From Nymphalis io (lineage: Eukaryota; Arthropoda; Insecta; Lepidoptera; Nymphalidae): 64,000 nt of DNA. A program made the position numbers and the translations under genes. Numbering within the stretch: the first letter of the stretch is position 1; each line of letters starts with the position of its first letter. The notes beneath the pieces are model-generated. The model ran no database searches and was not told where the DNA came from. It saw only the letters and a program-made list of their open reading frames with translations. This document shows positions 34,334-45,756 of the stretch, in pieces. Location: NCBI RefSeq assembly GCF_905147045.1, contig NC_065910.1, positions 8,618,001-8,682,000 on the forward strand, written 5' to 3'.

Positions 34334-36937
34334 TCAAAACTAATAAATAAATGTAAATATAAAATTTATATATATATATTATAAATATATATATATATTA
34401 TTAATACGAAAGAAAAATACAAAAAAAAAATAAAAACAAAAGAATATCGGTGATAAGGCATTTGAGACAAAAAGTGATATTTTAATGGATTTGGCCTCCC
34501 GAATATTTAAAAAAAGGTCGTTCCTGAGCTTCATAGTCTGAATTGTATAATTGTAATTAATTATATTTGTGCCTATTAGGGTGGATACCGCTTTCTTAAC
34601 AATTATTCTAGCGCCCTAAGGTATAATTTGTATTGATGTGTGTCTGTGTCAATTTTGCGTGAAGTAGTTTATTAAAGGCACATGACATATTTTATTCTAT
34701 ATATATAAAAGATATAAGGTCTGGTTTATATTCAGATAATTCAATATATAGTCTGCTATTTTCGAATTTCTTTCAAAATAGAAAGAAATTCGAAAATAAA
34801 TGAAAGATTTTTATTTTAATCACTACTTATTTCTAAATTAATTATAACTTATTCAATCATTGAATGATAATTGTTGAATGAATATTCAAAGAAAGGGTCG
34901 ATTGAAAACTATTTATTTATTATAACTCTCTCTTCCAACTACGCCATTACAACGATGACTAAAACTCTCTGATTAAAATATGTTAGGCTCAGTTTTATAC
35001 GTAAAAAAGTATTGTTTCCTACTCCCAATCGTACATATATAAATATTTGTTTGTATAAAAACTAGTGGTGCCTAAGGCGCTATAGTAGACTAACAAAGTT
35101 AGTGGTAGAACTCAAAGTAAACAAACGTAGAAACTGCTCTTTCATGCATTTAACTATCATGTTTTATTTACGAAAACGTTAAATTCACTCAAAAGTCTTC
35201 TTAGGAGATACGAATCTCTCTTTCATTTCCAAGGATTTATTTAATAATGTATATTTTTAACGGTGACATTTTCATACTTTTGGAGGTATTCCTTTGAAGC
35301 CTTTAAATTGTAGGAGTTCTATATCGTCAGCTTTGCTGGGCGTCTATTAAGATGTAAATGTTTTTAATAAATAGAAACGTAGAATATTTCGTGGCATAAA
35401 GAACATCTCAGACTTACTTGGTGTTAGGACTTTAGGTAAGCTTCCAGCACTAAGTAAGTTATCAGTTAATTGTCTGATTTTATCATTCACGTTCACGTTC
35501 ACGTTGCCATAATCGATTCGATCGATTGTATTGTGATGCCGTTTGTATGAACAGCTTTTATTTCAATAGAATCCTTTTGAATGTCATCAATTATATGCAA
35601 GAATGGAAATATGGAAATCAATTCGTGACATGTGCGGGAGATGTTATTGAAATATAGATTGATTTCAAGAAGATTATTTACTTCTTTTTACTATTCTATT
35701 CGGTAGTTGTAATTGGTCTGATTTTTGGAAATCAACGTTTTGTCGTTGGTCTGCGGAATTTCAATATATGATTTTTTTATCTAACTATTTTTAGCTATGG
35801 TTGTGTGTGTGTATAAGAGAGAGAGAGACAAAATATAATATTCGTAAGCATGCATATGTGGAGGTGTATGTGTGTATCTTAATAATAATATATAACATTT
35901 TTAGAATCATTCATCAATTATTACCGATTAAATATAATCAGTTAAAAAACCGTACATTTTATTTTTCTTTTTCTGAATAAATAAACGAATGTTTGGCCAT
36001 TTATTCGATTGTGATGAATCTTTACCGAGTTGTACTACGTATACCTGAGAAGAATTCTAGCTCAAAAAAATAAATTAGTTTACCACTATTTTAGTTTATC
36101 TATTCATCCAAATCTATTACGAGCAGCCAGTAGGTTATTAGATATAACGCTTATAAAACTAAAAAAAAATTTTTAATATAATGGAAAATAAATTCATTTT
36201 TCTTGTTAAGAATACGATAACATTGTAAAGAGAACAGTAGTCCGTAATAAACCAAATATAACCAACGCTTACACTTTGAAACAAGTAAATATCCAATTTA
36301 GTACAATAAAACCTGTAAAATATGATAACAAATTTATTCAATGTCAGATGAGAAATAAATTTGATAAACAAAGTTGAAAATGGAACGTTAAAGGAAGCCT
36401 TTTTGAAATGGTTCCGTTATAACAATGAATAAAAATGAACTTAAGATTTTTAATCTGTGTATGTATTTTTAATTATAGATGTGAAATATATGGCTGCATT
36501 GCCGTCACGGCATACGATTAAAAATTTTATAAAAACCTTATGACATCTCGTATGTTTGGTGTATCTATTTGAAATTAATAGGCTTTTACGTCGTTTGTCC
36601 GATCATGAAAGTTGGCACATGTATGTATTTTTCATAGATTTTTCTTATATCTACTTTGTTGTAACTCACTGCTAGATGGCGCTGTAAACCAAGTTCAAAT
36701 TTAAATATTAATCACAGCATAGCAATGTAACGTTTTTAAATATAACAAACGATCTCTAATAGCCGAGAAAAGTTGTTTTTTCGCCTCGACGACTAATTTT
36801 GCTCCGAAACACGAAAGTTTACAAAGAAAATATTATTTTTCGCGTAACGTAATATCTTGAAGACGTTAATCAATGTTCCTTGTTTATTTTGAAATATATT
36901 CCTCAAGAAATAAGCTTTTAAATCAGAGATACGAAGA
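34334..36937. other. intergenic; one strong hairpin
   Basis: AT-rich without supported genes. It includes (TA)n at 34367-34398, a perfect 18-bp inverted repeat at 34757-34798, (CACGTT)3 at about 35487, and a (GT)n/(GA)n tract at 35806-35830. Confidence 0.4.
34757..34798. repeat. perfect 18-bp inverted repeat, 6-nt loop
   Basis: TATTTTCGAATTTCTTTC at 34757-34774 and its exact reverse complement at 34781-34798. Confidence 0.92.
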
Positions 36938-37005
36938 CTAAGATGGCCCAGAAGTTAAAACACGTGACTCTTAACTATATATTGCAGGTTCAAATCCAAG
37001 CATGA
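36938..37005 (+). repeat. SINE-B head remnant
   Basis: CTAAGATGGCCCAGAAGTTA, CTCTTAACTATATATTGCAG and GTTCAAATCCAAG keep the tRNA-like head; no body follows. Confidence 0.6.
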
Positions 37006-37869
37006 CAGTCGATTATTGGATAATATGACAATTGGTTTTTTGGCAAAAGTTTATTCGCTAAATTTTCATGACTTGTACTTATAATTCTTATATTATAATT
37101 TCTAAGCTTATAATTATACGTCTACTAAATTATAAATACTTATAATTTTAACTCAATAATATTTTTTCTAATAAACATAAAGAAAACCACTAAATATCTT
37201 AGCATCCAGTCGGTATCTTCAAGAAGGAAGAAGGGTACGATTTCATCAGCGGTATGAGGCCTCGAAATCTGAACTTTATGACCATCAGAAGTCTTGTGTT
37301 TTACGAGCGCTGTTGAGCCTCATAATGGGGGATAAGTCCAAGTTATAAGCGAGTTAGATAATTTATACATAATATTGATTATATTGTACTTAAATTACTC
37401 TTTGCGAACTTCCTGTTTTAGTATTATTGTAATTGTCGTTCGATTTTTGGAAATATATATTTTGACAAAACTCTTGACATTGAGATTGATAGATTTCATA
37501 TTATTATATATCCGTGAACTATTTATGCATTTATTTTTGACGCTCTTCCCAGGGCAGACGTGGTCATCATGTAGTGGCTGATGTTATTCTCTTCAGGATA
37601 TATCACCATCTCTCCCTGTCAGCTATCATTCTAGTACACCTATGCAATGGTTCACCCACGGCAGAACTGATTTGGCCAGTCCATTGCATAGGCGCCCAAC
37701 CGCGACGTCTCATGTCTTTAACTCTGCCGTACTACCTGGACAATTTTTATACTGGTATATAACTTTCTCTTTTTCTTAAAAAATAAAAAAAATATTTTCT
37801 TGTGTTTTTCTTCTATGCGTTCCTGGATCAATCCAAAATGAAACCCGTCCTGGTTTTGCACGACTTTAC
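37006..37869. other. intergenic; possible unclassified element at 37540-37740
   Basis: The GC-richer part contains CCTATGCAATGG (37639-37650) and its exact inverse CCATTGCATAGG (37681-37692). Reading frames there are short and unrecognised. Confidence 0.35.
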
Positions 37870-38150
37870 TGGTGTTAGAGGTTTGTGCAAGCTCGTCTGT
37901 GTAAGTACCACCCACTCATTAGATATTCGACCACAAAACAGCAGTACTTGCTATTGTTATGTTCCGGTGTGAAGGGTGATTGAGCCAGTGAAATTTTGCA
38001 GGCACAAGGGACATAACATTTTAGTTCCCAAGGTTGGTGGCGCGTTGGCGATGTAAGCAATGGTTAACATTTTTTAAAGTGCCAATGTCTATGGGCTTTG
38101 GTGACTACTTATCAGGTGCCCATATGCTCGTTCGTCTACCTATTCTATTA
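37870..38150 (+). repeat. repeat D, near full length
   Basis: ACTGGTGTTAGAGGTTTGTG through GTCTACCTATTCTATTAAAA, all blocks in order. Confidence 0.92.
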
Positions 38151-38508
38151 AAAAAATCTATCTAATATATGTATATAATCTTGTAAACAATTTTACGCCC
38201 ATCAATCTAATTGATCGATAAAAATGACAAATAACACAACGCTTTCTCTCGTTAAATGATACACACATCTGGTCATAGTTGACCTTTCTACCAATCTAAC
38301 GAATAAAAAGGGTTTTATGTGTAAATTTCTAGAGCTCTGTCTTGTCCATTTCAATATAAGATACGTAGCTCGGTCGTAACGAACAGAAGCTGCTTATTTT
38401 ATTTATCAAACATTTTCTTAGATACTTGACAGTATTTTGCTTAAAGAAATTCATAATTCGAATTTAAATTAGAGCATTATACTAGAATTTTGAATTTGAT
38501 TCTGATAT

Positions 38509-39060
38509 AGTTGGTTGTAGAGCTTTGTGCAAGCCCGTCTGGGCGGGTATCATCGATATACAGCAATATTTACTTTTTTTATATATATAAACCGGAAAAG
38601 CAAATGACTCCACTCCACCTGATGGTAAGTGATAGTGAAGTCCAAACGCGACGACAGCCAGTACAGTCGGGAAGAATGATCTGCACTAGCCGTCCCCGCT
38701 TTGCCGGACCGCAAGCTTCCTCACGCCTCGTTTGAAGGTAGCCAGGTTGTAAGAGGAGGGGAACACGGTGTTGGAAAAGAATTCCATTTTTTAGTGCGAC
38801 AAAGAAAAGAGTTGCCAAATTTCTTTGTGCGCGATGGAATTGATGTAATAGTTAGGCGGTGACATCAAGAGCCAGCTCGCATAGACTTGTATTGTGTAGT
38901 TTTGATGTGTAACAGTTTAATTGTGAGTAAGGCACTTACAGTAAAGGCATAAGGGACATAAGATATCAGTTCTCAATTTTAGACGTGGGTTGGCGATTTA
39001 AGGAATAGTAAATATTTTTAGCAGTGCCAATGCCTAAGGGCGTTGGTGACAACTTACCGT
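38509..39060 (+). repeat. repeat D split by a LINE insertion
   Basis: The 5' part (38509-38572: GTTGTAGAGCTTTGTGCAAG, CAGCAATATTTAC) and the 3' part (38885-39060: CTTGTATTGTGTAGTTTTGA, AAGGGACATAAG, GGGCGTTGGTGAC) flank the LINE fragment 38573-38884. Confidence 0.8.
38573..38884 (-). mobile_element. 3' end of the jockey/CR1-type LINE, inserted in repeat D
   Basis: The minus strand repeats the last ORF2 codons and 3' UTR of the LINE at 56059-58963: TTCCATCGCGCACAAAGAAA, AATTTGGCAACTC, CTCCTCTTACAACC and CACTTACCATCAGGTGGAGT, ending in an A-rich tail at 38573-38580. It is a severely 5'-truncated copy. Confidence 0.9.
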
Positions 39061-39159
39061 TAAATCCATAACCGTAAAATATTTTGTTCTGATGATAATT
39101 GTAAAGTCACATTTCCCCTAATAATAGTTATTATATAATATTTTGTTTATTAAGCAACA

Positions 39160-39428
39160 ATAATAATAATATCCTGGGACATTTTTCACACACGGCCATC
39201 TGATCCTAAATTAAGCTTGTACAGACCTTGTACTATGGAAACCAGACAACTGATATACTACACATATTATTTTTCTTTTGTAAATACATACTTATATAGA
39301 TAATTACACCCAGACTCAGGACAAACAGACACCTTCATGCACAAAAATATCTGTCTCTGGGTGGGAATCGAACCCACAACCTTCGGCGTGAAAGGCAAGC
39401 ATCCACCAACTACGCCAACCGGCTCGTC
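39160..39428 (-). repeat. SINE-C, full length
   Basis: Nearly identical to the copy at 23320-23588 by eye, including B box GGGTTCGATTCCC and tail TATTATTATTGTTG. Minus orientation like the other two copies. Confidence 0.92.
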
Positions 39429-40019
39429 AAATTAGCAATTCTTCATGTATTTACTTTTTGTTCTTTAAAGGTTATTCGTTCTAAAAAAACTTATTAGAAA
39501 TCTTAGAATCGATTACATCTGACTAAATTTCGTCCTCATTAAAAAAGCGGTGCAAAAATTCTTTAATAGGGTACACATCTTATATTCTTAAACATTGCAA
39601 TAAATGAAATAAAGATAATTTCATATACACATAATATAAGATTAAATAATTTTATAAAACAAATAAATTAATCAATATTATTAAAACAAGAAGACAATAC
39701 TAAATATAAAAAAACATAATAAATAAAATATCACAGCAGAACAAGATTTCGCTGTTAAACAGGATAATAACAATTCACTGTAAACTTATTTTATTACAGT
39801 CCCGTGAAAGCCTTAAAAGCGATAAATATGGCGTAAAATAATTTTCATTTCGACGGATTGCGAAGACTGTTTATAGTATCAATAAAATAGGTAATAATGA
39901 TGAAATTATATTGAATTTTATGATGAAGCAACGGATTGCTTCGACTTGTTCGGCAAATTGATCATTTTAATTGAATATTTATTGAAATAATAAACAGATT
40001 AACAATGATATCATTACTT
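39429..40019. other. intergenic, nothing identified
   Basis: AT-rich, no supported gene or repeat. Confidence 0.3.
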
Positions 40020-40165
40020 TGTGATTGCAGTCAATTGTGATACGATTGAAGGGTGTATAAGTCAGAGTAACTACAAGCACAAGTGACACAACATTTTAGT
40101 TCTCAAGATTAGCGATGCATTGATGATGTAAGGGATGGTTATTATCACTTAATGATCAAATGGTT
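40020..40165 (+). repeat. repeat D central fragment, old
   Basis: GTGATACGATTGAAGGGTGT, CTACAAGCACAAGTGACACA, CATTTTAGTTCTCAAGATTA and GCATTGATGATGTAAGGGAT are D blocks with many substitutions. Confidence 0.65.
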
Positions 40166-40316
40166 GGCTTATAACAACGCAGACCTTGATGCTTCTAATC
40201 CGGGGTCTGGCCAATAAAAAAGTTATTGGATTTTTCTCTTACGATGACAAGGGGGAGTATTTTCACTCCCGTGCCTTATAACATCTCGGAACCGCCGTTC
40301 CATTAGATAATGTTGT

Positions 40317-40582
40317 AGTAACAGCCTATGAATGTCCCACTGCTGGGCTAAGGCCTCCTTTCCTTTTTTGTAGAGGTTTGGAGCTTATTCTACCACGCTG
40401 CTCCAAATCGGGTTGGTGGAATAAACATGTGGCAGAATTTCAGTGAAATTAGAGACATGTAGGTTTCCTCACGATGTTTTTCAGAATTATAAACTTAAAT
40501 TAAGCACATGAGTTCATTCAGTGGTGCTTTGAACCCGATCATCGGTTAAGATTAACGCGTTCTAACCACTAGACCATCTCGG
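40317..40582 (-). repeat. SINE-B nested in SINE-A
   Basis: Antisense copy with CCCACTGCTGGGCTAAGGCC at its 3' end and head GATTAACGCGTTCTAACCAC, GACCATCTCGG. Confidence 0.9.
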
Positions 40583-40606
40583 ATTATGTAAGTGAGAGAA
40601 AATAGA

Positions 40607-40659
40607 GCGCAAGTGTGTGTTTAAAAACAAACGACTTGTTTTTAAACACACACTTGCGC
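40607..40659. repeat. perfect 24-bp inverted repeat, 5-nt loop
   Basis: GCGCAAGTGTGTGTTTAAAA... (40607-40630) is exactly reverse-complemented at 40636-40659. It replaces part of the SINE-A body that normally reads GCACTTGTGTTTGCGCACAC. Confidence 0.93.
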
Positions 40660-40725
40660 GTTATATCATGTTCAAATAAATAGTCTCCCTTGAGAATGGC
40701 TGCCATGGTCGAAAGTGGTCATGAT

Positions 40726-41999
40726 AAAATCATCATTCACAGACGTGCAACTCAACAATCTGAAAGAATATATCAAAGCCTCTTGATTATTTTAACAAAT
40801 CACTTGAAACTTTTTACTGATTTTCCATTAAATTCGGAATTAGTTTTAAGAAGATAAATAACATAAAGGTGCATACAAGTAAATACTCGCTGGTTTATTG
40901 TAGTATCGCTATATATCAAAGTGAAAGTCCGAAACTCGTATCTTAGTAAGTGCAAAGGGAATATATAAAGAGGCTTAAAAATTCACTATTCGCAGTTTCT
41001 GTAAAAGAATTTTGAAACTAGTTGTTTGAGAGATCCTCTGAAAAACGAAATGGATACATTTTTATTAAAAAAAAACAGCACTTGTGTAAGTTTCGTGGAT
41101 AGCAGTAAATCTATTCAATATCCACGAAAAGGATTATTTAGGATATTCGTTGTAGCTTTAAATATAAAGTCTTTTTTTAAACGTTGTTTAGATAAATAAT
41201 GATTTATCTCTTTTCGTCATTATTAATTTAATACGCGGAAGAAGACACTATTATTTAACGTAACGTTTTACGTAATCAGTTTAACAATTACGTTTAAGTA
41301 AAGCTGATAATATTTTTCTTTTATAAATAATAAAAATAAAATGTGTTATTTTTTTAATTGTGTTAAATCATTAGTATAAATAGTGTTATATAATCAAGCT
41401 AATTAATTCTTTTAAAGGCAAAGACTTGTTTTACATTAACTTTTAAAACGACAGAATATTACTCGTTATTTTCTTAGTTATTTACAAGGAGAAAATAGTT
41501 GTCACTAAACAAATTTACAAACATAAATATAAAGCTGCAGAGTTTAGTTGTTTGTTTGTCTTGATAATTACAGGATCCACGATTCCTATTTTAAAATATA
41601 TTTTCGAGCGTAGCTCTTTTATTGCGAAAGGGTATAAACGTTATAAAATTACACTATGAGTCACACACCAAGGCTTGGCATGCCCGGAGCTACAGCTCTT
41701 TGAGGGGCGGCAGCCTGGGCGCCTTTCATATTAGTTACTTTTTATTTGACTTTTCTAGGGTAACTTGAAGAAACTATCTCGCTATCAGTAACTTAGGTAC
41801 TCTTAATCAACAATATACATATTTTTCCTTGAGCTTAAAGGACGGATACGCGCTATCCCACTACCCCATGGATGTAGAGATGTAACGTTTAATGCGGAAA
41901 AAAACCTATTGAAGCAGTTACTTAGTTATAATAATATATAACAGATAAGCTGATATAATATTTATAATAAAATCAATTGAAACAAGATGACTCAATAGA
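40726..41999. other. intergenic, nothing identified
   Basis: A short GC-richer patch at 41665-41725 (CCCGGAGCTACAGCTC) has no recognisable origin; it is not in any other part of the window. Confidence 0.3.
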
Positions 42000-42176
42000 T
42001 AAAACATAGTGGAAGGTCTTCGTCGGCTCTATGAGCACCTTGTCTGCCAGCTGTAAGCCGAGGCAATGTTGTTACCATGTACCCCGGGAACCCAACTAGG
42101 AATAGAGGCCCTCAAAAGTGGGTATTCTTGGTGGGTGCTTTAGTGAGTCTCACATACCCCCCCCCCCACTTCATGA
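42000..42176 (+). mobile_element. possible LINE 3' end with poly-C tract
   Basis: GTGAGTCTCACATACCC at the right end resembles GTGAGTCCCACATACCC near the tail of the GC-rich retro-insert (minus strand at ~19970), and a C12 run follows at 42160-42171. The body is not otherwise alignable by eye. Confidence 0.3.
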
Positions 42177-42814
42177 GGGAGTAAAGTGTAAATGCTTTTT
42201 TCACAAAAACCGGAAATTTACAATTGAGTTTATGTGTGCTGCATTTGTGTTTATTATAAATAATCGTTAAATTTGTGCTCGGGCTACCCGCCTGTGTCGG
42301 AAAAACTTTGATGTCAGATCGGCAGTTATTCCAATATCCTTCTTGTTTTTTTAATAAAACCGTTTTGACTATATTCAGACATATTTCAACGTACTGCACT
42401 GTTGTTAATATTTCAAAGTCACAGAGCTGTCACTATTCTAAGCTACAAGCATGCATTTGTCTATCCCGGTCTATTGTGAATGAATGGAGACACTGTTAGA
42501 ACGACTGCTTGATCAATATTTCATTCATCGTTCGATAAGGAACGACGTTTGTGTTATTGTGAGTGATTTAATTTTATTGTATTTTATTTTGTAATTAAAA
42601 TGTTATTTTCCAAATTCAAATATCGAATGTTACTTTGATTGATTTTTCAAATAAAAGTTAACATTTTTTTTTTATGTAAAAAATGTTTTTTTTTTTGTTT
42701 AAATTTAAAATAACTGGGCAGTCTCGAAAATGAGTCGTCTGGTGGTATGTAGTCACCATTTAACTGAGATGTTATGTAGTACATTGTACTCTTACACTGA
42801 TTCACTGAGCCTTC

Positions 42815-42895
42815 AAAGCTGTTTGGTGGTAGAATATATGATAAGTGTGTGGTATCTACTCAGGCAGGCTTGTACAAAGCACTACCACCAAGTAA
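42815..42895 (-). repeat. repeat D 5'-end fragment
   Basis: Antisense GTTTGGTGGTAGAATATATG, GTGTGTGGTATCTACTCAGG and CAAAGCACTACCACCAAGTA. Confidence 0.75.
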
Positions 42896-42899
42896 AAAT

Positions 42900-44092
42900 T
42901 TTGCTTTTGTATATTGAGCTGTAAATGCTTTTTTAAGTACTATATTAGTATTTTATTTTCTATCCTCGTAGATTTATTTATACTAGATAATTATTTGTTT
43001 CCATAGAATCAATCAGGTTGGCATATATTTGTCTAATTTGCATGGTGGCAGTCAACCCTGAGCCAATGTTTGTTTAAAATATAGTCCAGTTAATAAGGCT
43101 GTTTACAAAACTGACGCACACTCGCGCAAATAATTATTATTAAAATAAAAATATTTAACTTTAATCAAAATGTATAGAGACCAAAACAAAATTATTAATT
43201 GTACCAATCGTAACTGCATGGGATTTTTCTATTGCAATTCTGATATCGGCCAAACAGAAACTAGCCCTCTTATGAAAGCAAACTCAAAGTCAACATCGTA
43301 ATTCAATATATAAACATTACATTTACTTCTTGATAAATAAAATAAGATTTCATATATTTTGTCACTATTACATCAAGGTCGAAGTGCTTAACCCTTATCC
43401 GCTTGTGAGGTCGTTCTGGCCCTGACTGAAAAAATACATACTACGAGCTGCTATTACAGACCTAGCTTGACATATTTAATAAAAATATAAAATTATGTAA
43501 AAACTGTGCTAGAAAATAGCATATGTCCGTTAAATTACAACCATTTTTTACCAGCCCTTCAGGATACCAACTACACATCATATATTCTAACGCCAAACAT
43601 TTTGTTTATGGTGGTGAAGAGAGACAGCAAAGGTCTATGTATATGATGATACAAAAAAACTGATGGAACGTTTCAAATTAATCTCCAATTTACAGACTAT
43701 TACTAAATTGATGAGTTTATCTTAAAATAAAACAAAATCGTCCGTCTGTACTTACCCTTACGTGTAACTGAGACGACAATTAATCTATCGTGTTGACGTG
43801 AACATCACACTGCCTCTGGACACAACGTTGTATCGAGAGATTATGTCAAAATATCGGGAGTCACATTCATACTGAATAAATCTTTACTAATAAACGAGTA
43901 GGCGCTTTTTTTTGTAATGCCTAAGCAATAAAAAATAACTAAACCAATATGTTATATCAAAAGATGCAGCGTGAGAATAAGGTTTTAGTGTATATTATTG
44001 TTATATAAGTATTCGCTTCGCAGCATCTTTAGACTATTGACGTGACAGACGTTAATTTCATGTTCTTGTATATTCATATCTATATATATAAG
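42900..44092. other. intergenic, nothing identified
   Basis: No gene or repeat family recognised. Confidence 0.3.
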
Positions 44093-44387
44093 ATTTTTTT
44101 TATAGAATAGGAAAGCGGACGAGCATATGGGCCACCTGATAAGTGGTCACCAACGCCCCTAGACATTGGCATTTTAAGAAATGTCAACCATCGCTTACAT
44201 AGCCAATGCGTCACCAACCTTGGAAACTAAGATTTTATGTCACTTGTGCCTGTAATTACACTGGCTCACTCACCCTTCAAACCGGAACACAACAATATCA
44301 AGTACTGCTGTTTTGCGCTAGAATATCTGATGAGTGGGTGGTACCTACCCAGAAGAGCTTGCACTAAGCTCTACCACCAGTATATAT
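44093..44387 (-). repeat. repeat D, full length
   Basis: Antisense from the T-run and ATAGAATAGGAAAGCGGACG to GCTCTACCACCAGTATATA, all blocks present. Confidence 0.93.
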
Positions 44388-44597
44388 ATATATAATAATA
44401 TACATTAAATTTTAAACTTTACTTCAGCTTCTTCTTCGAATTGAAATTCATTAATGACTATTTATATTATATTCTAATTATGACTTCGTTTATTATAACT
44501 GTGTTTCTTTAAGTTATTATTAAGTAAGTTAGCATTCTTAAGACTATTATTGATTCAGTTGCTTAACTTGGTAACATGATTAACGGTTAGTTTTGTT

Positions 44598-45010
44598 GTC
44601 TTCCTGCTTGAAGGGTGAGTGAGTCAGTGGACAGCCATAAGGGATATAATTATAATATCCTGAGACATTATTTATACAAGGCCATCTGATCCCAAACTAA
44701 GTATAGCTCGTACTATGGAAACCAGACAACTGATATATTACATATACTACTTTTTTTTGTAAATATATACTTATATATATAATTAAACCCAGACTCAGGA
44801 CAAACAGACATGTTTATAAACATAAATGTCTGCAATGGGTGGAAATCGAACCCATGACCTGCGGCGCGAAAGGCAAGTATCTACCAACCAGGCCAACCGA
44901 CTCAAATTAACATATTAGTTTTCAATGCCCTACAAAGGGCATTGCTAATGTAAGGGATGGTTAAATTTTTTATAGTATCAATATCTAGGTCGTGTTGGCC
45001 ACCTACCTTT
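44598..45010 (+). repeat. repeat D split by SINE-C
   Basis: The left part CTTCCTGCTTGAAGGGTGAG, CATAAGGGATATAA (to 44648) and the right part CATATTAGTTTTCAATGCCC, GCTAATGTAAGGGATGG (from 44912) are consecutive D blocks. Confidence 0.75.
44649..44903 (-). repeat. SINE-C nested in repeat D
   Basis: Minus strand: GAGTCGGTTGGCCTGGTTGG head, GGGTTCGATTTCC B box, AGATGGCCTTGTATAAATAA and CAGGATATTATAATTA tail. It has more substitutions than the other two copies, so it is older. Confidence 0.9.
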
Positions 45011-45045
45011 GGTTAATTCAACAGATTACCTATTTGTTCACGGTA

Positions 45046-45233
45046 GCGTGCGCAAGCGATCCCGTGGCGCTCCTCGTTAACACGGTAAGGGTACCGCTGG
45101 TTTCATAGTGGGTATTCCGATGTTCGGCGCGCACTTAGCGCCCTCGACACCGATCCGCCACACATACCCTCCCACTGGTCCCGTGGGGGAAACGCGTGAT
45201 GCGTTTTTCCAGCGTGTAAATAAAAAAAGACTA
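45046..45233 (+). repeat. GC-rich LINE-tail-like repeat with A-tail
   Basis: CGGTAGCGTGCGCAAGCGAT, CGATGTTCGGCGCGCACTTA, CATACCCTCCCACTGGTCCC and GCGTTTTTCCAGCGTGTAAA end in AATAAAAAAA. A shortened inverted copy is at 12458-12575. No frame of useful length; a non-LTR 3' UTR is the likely source. Confidence 0.6.
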
Positions 45234-45654
45234 CCTATTTGTAATTTAATAACAGAAATAACGTAACGAACCTTTCCTTAAAATTCCATCTGTGTAGCCA
45301 AAAGTTTCCCAGTAGCTGTGACATAAGAAGAGACGGGCTAAATTAAAAGAGTCCTGTCACCATTTATTATCATTTATTTTTGTTCATCAACTACGGTAGC
45401 AAGTGGAACTGTTGATGATCCTTTCTCCCCAAACTGACACTGTACGAAAGGAGGAAGCCATTCTACAAAAATCTGTGGCCCCAAAAATAAATAATTATGC
45501 AAAAAATAGTTTTCTTATAAGAACTTAAAGGAATTGTATTTCTCAAAAGAATGATTTTACAATTCTATTGCCGGTAGACACAAAAGTGATTGATTTTTAT
45601 CGGACACGTATTTCAATTCACCACTAAGCGCGGAATTTATTATAAACACAAATT
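45234..45654. other. intergenic, nothing identified
   Basis: No supported feature. Confidence 0.3.
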
Positions 45655-45756
45655 ATACACATGAATTCAGAAGACCCTTAAGTTGTCCTTGACTGTATAT
45701 AAATTCGCACTCAGTTAAGATTGTCGTGTTCTAACCACTGGTCCATCTTGGTTCGG
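45655..45756 (-). repeat. SINE-B head-side remnant
   Basis: Antisense CACATGAATTCAGAAGACCC, CACTCAGTTAAGATTGTCGT and GTTCTAACCACTGGTCCATC. Confidence 0.65.

Larger units (their letters stand above)
40185..40725 (+). repeat. SINE-A interrupted by SINE-B
   Basis: The left part (40185-40312) has the head/body (CCGGGGTCTGGCCAATAAAA, CACTCCCGTGCCTTATAACA). The right part (40583-40725) resumes with ATTATGTAAGTGAGAGAAAA and ends with CTCCCTTGAGAATGGC. The SINE-B copy lies exactly between ATTAGATAATG and GGATTATGT. Confidence 0.85.

Noticed and set aside
36674..36683. AGATGGCGCT, like an insect insulator (CTCF-type) motif; a similar CGCCATCT at 14334
   Set aside because: A 10-bp match is expected by chance in 64 kb and nothing around supports function.
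42112..42399. Minus-strand 95-codon frame (starts MQYVEICLNIVK)
   Set aside because: No domain recognised; it overlaps the doubtful LINE-tail segment and a poly-C tract, and lacks splice context or a homologue I know.
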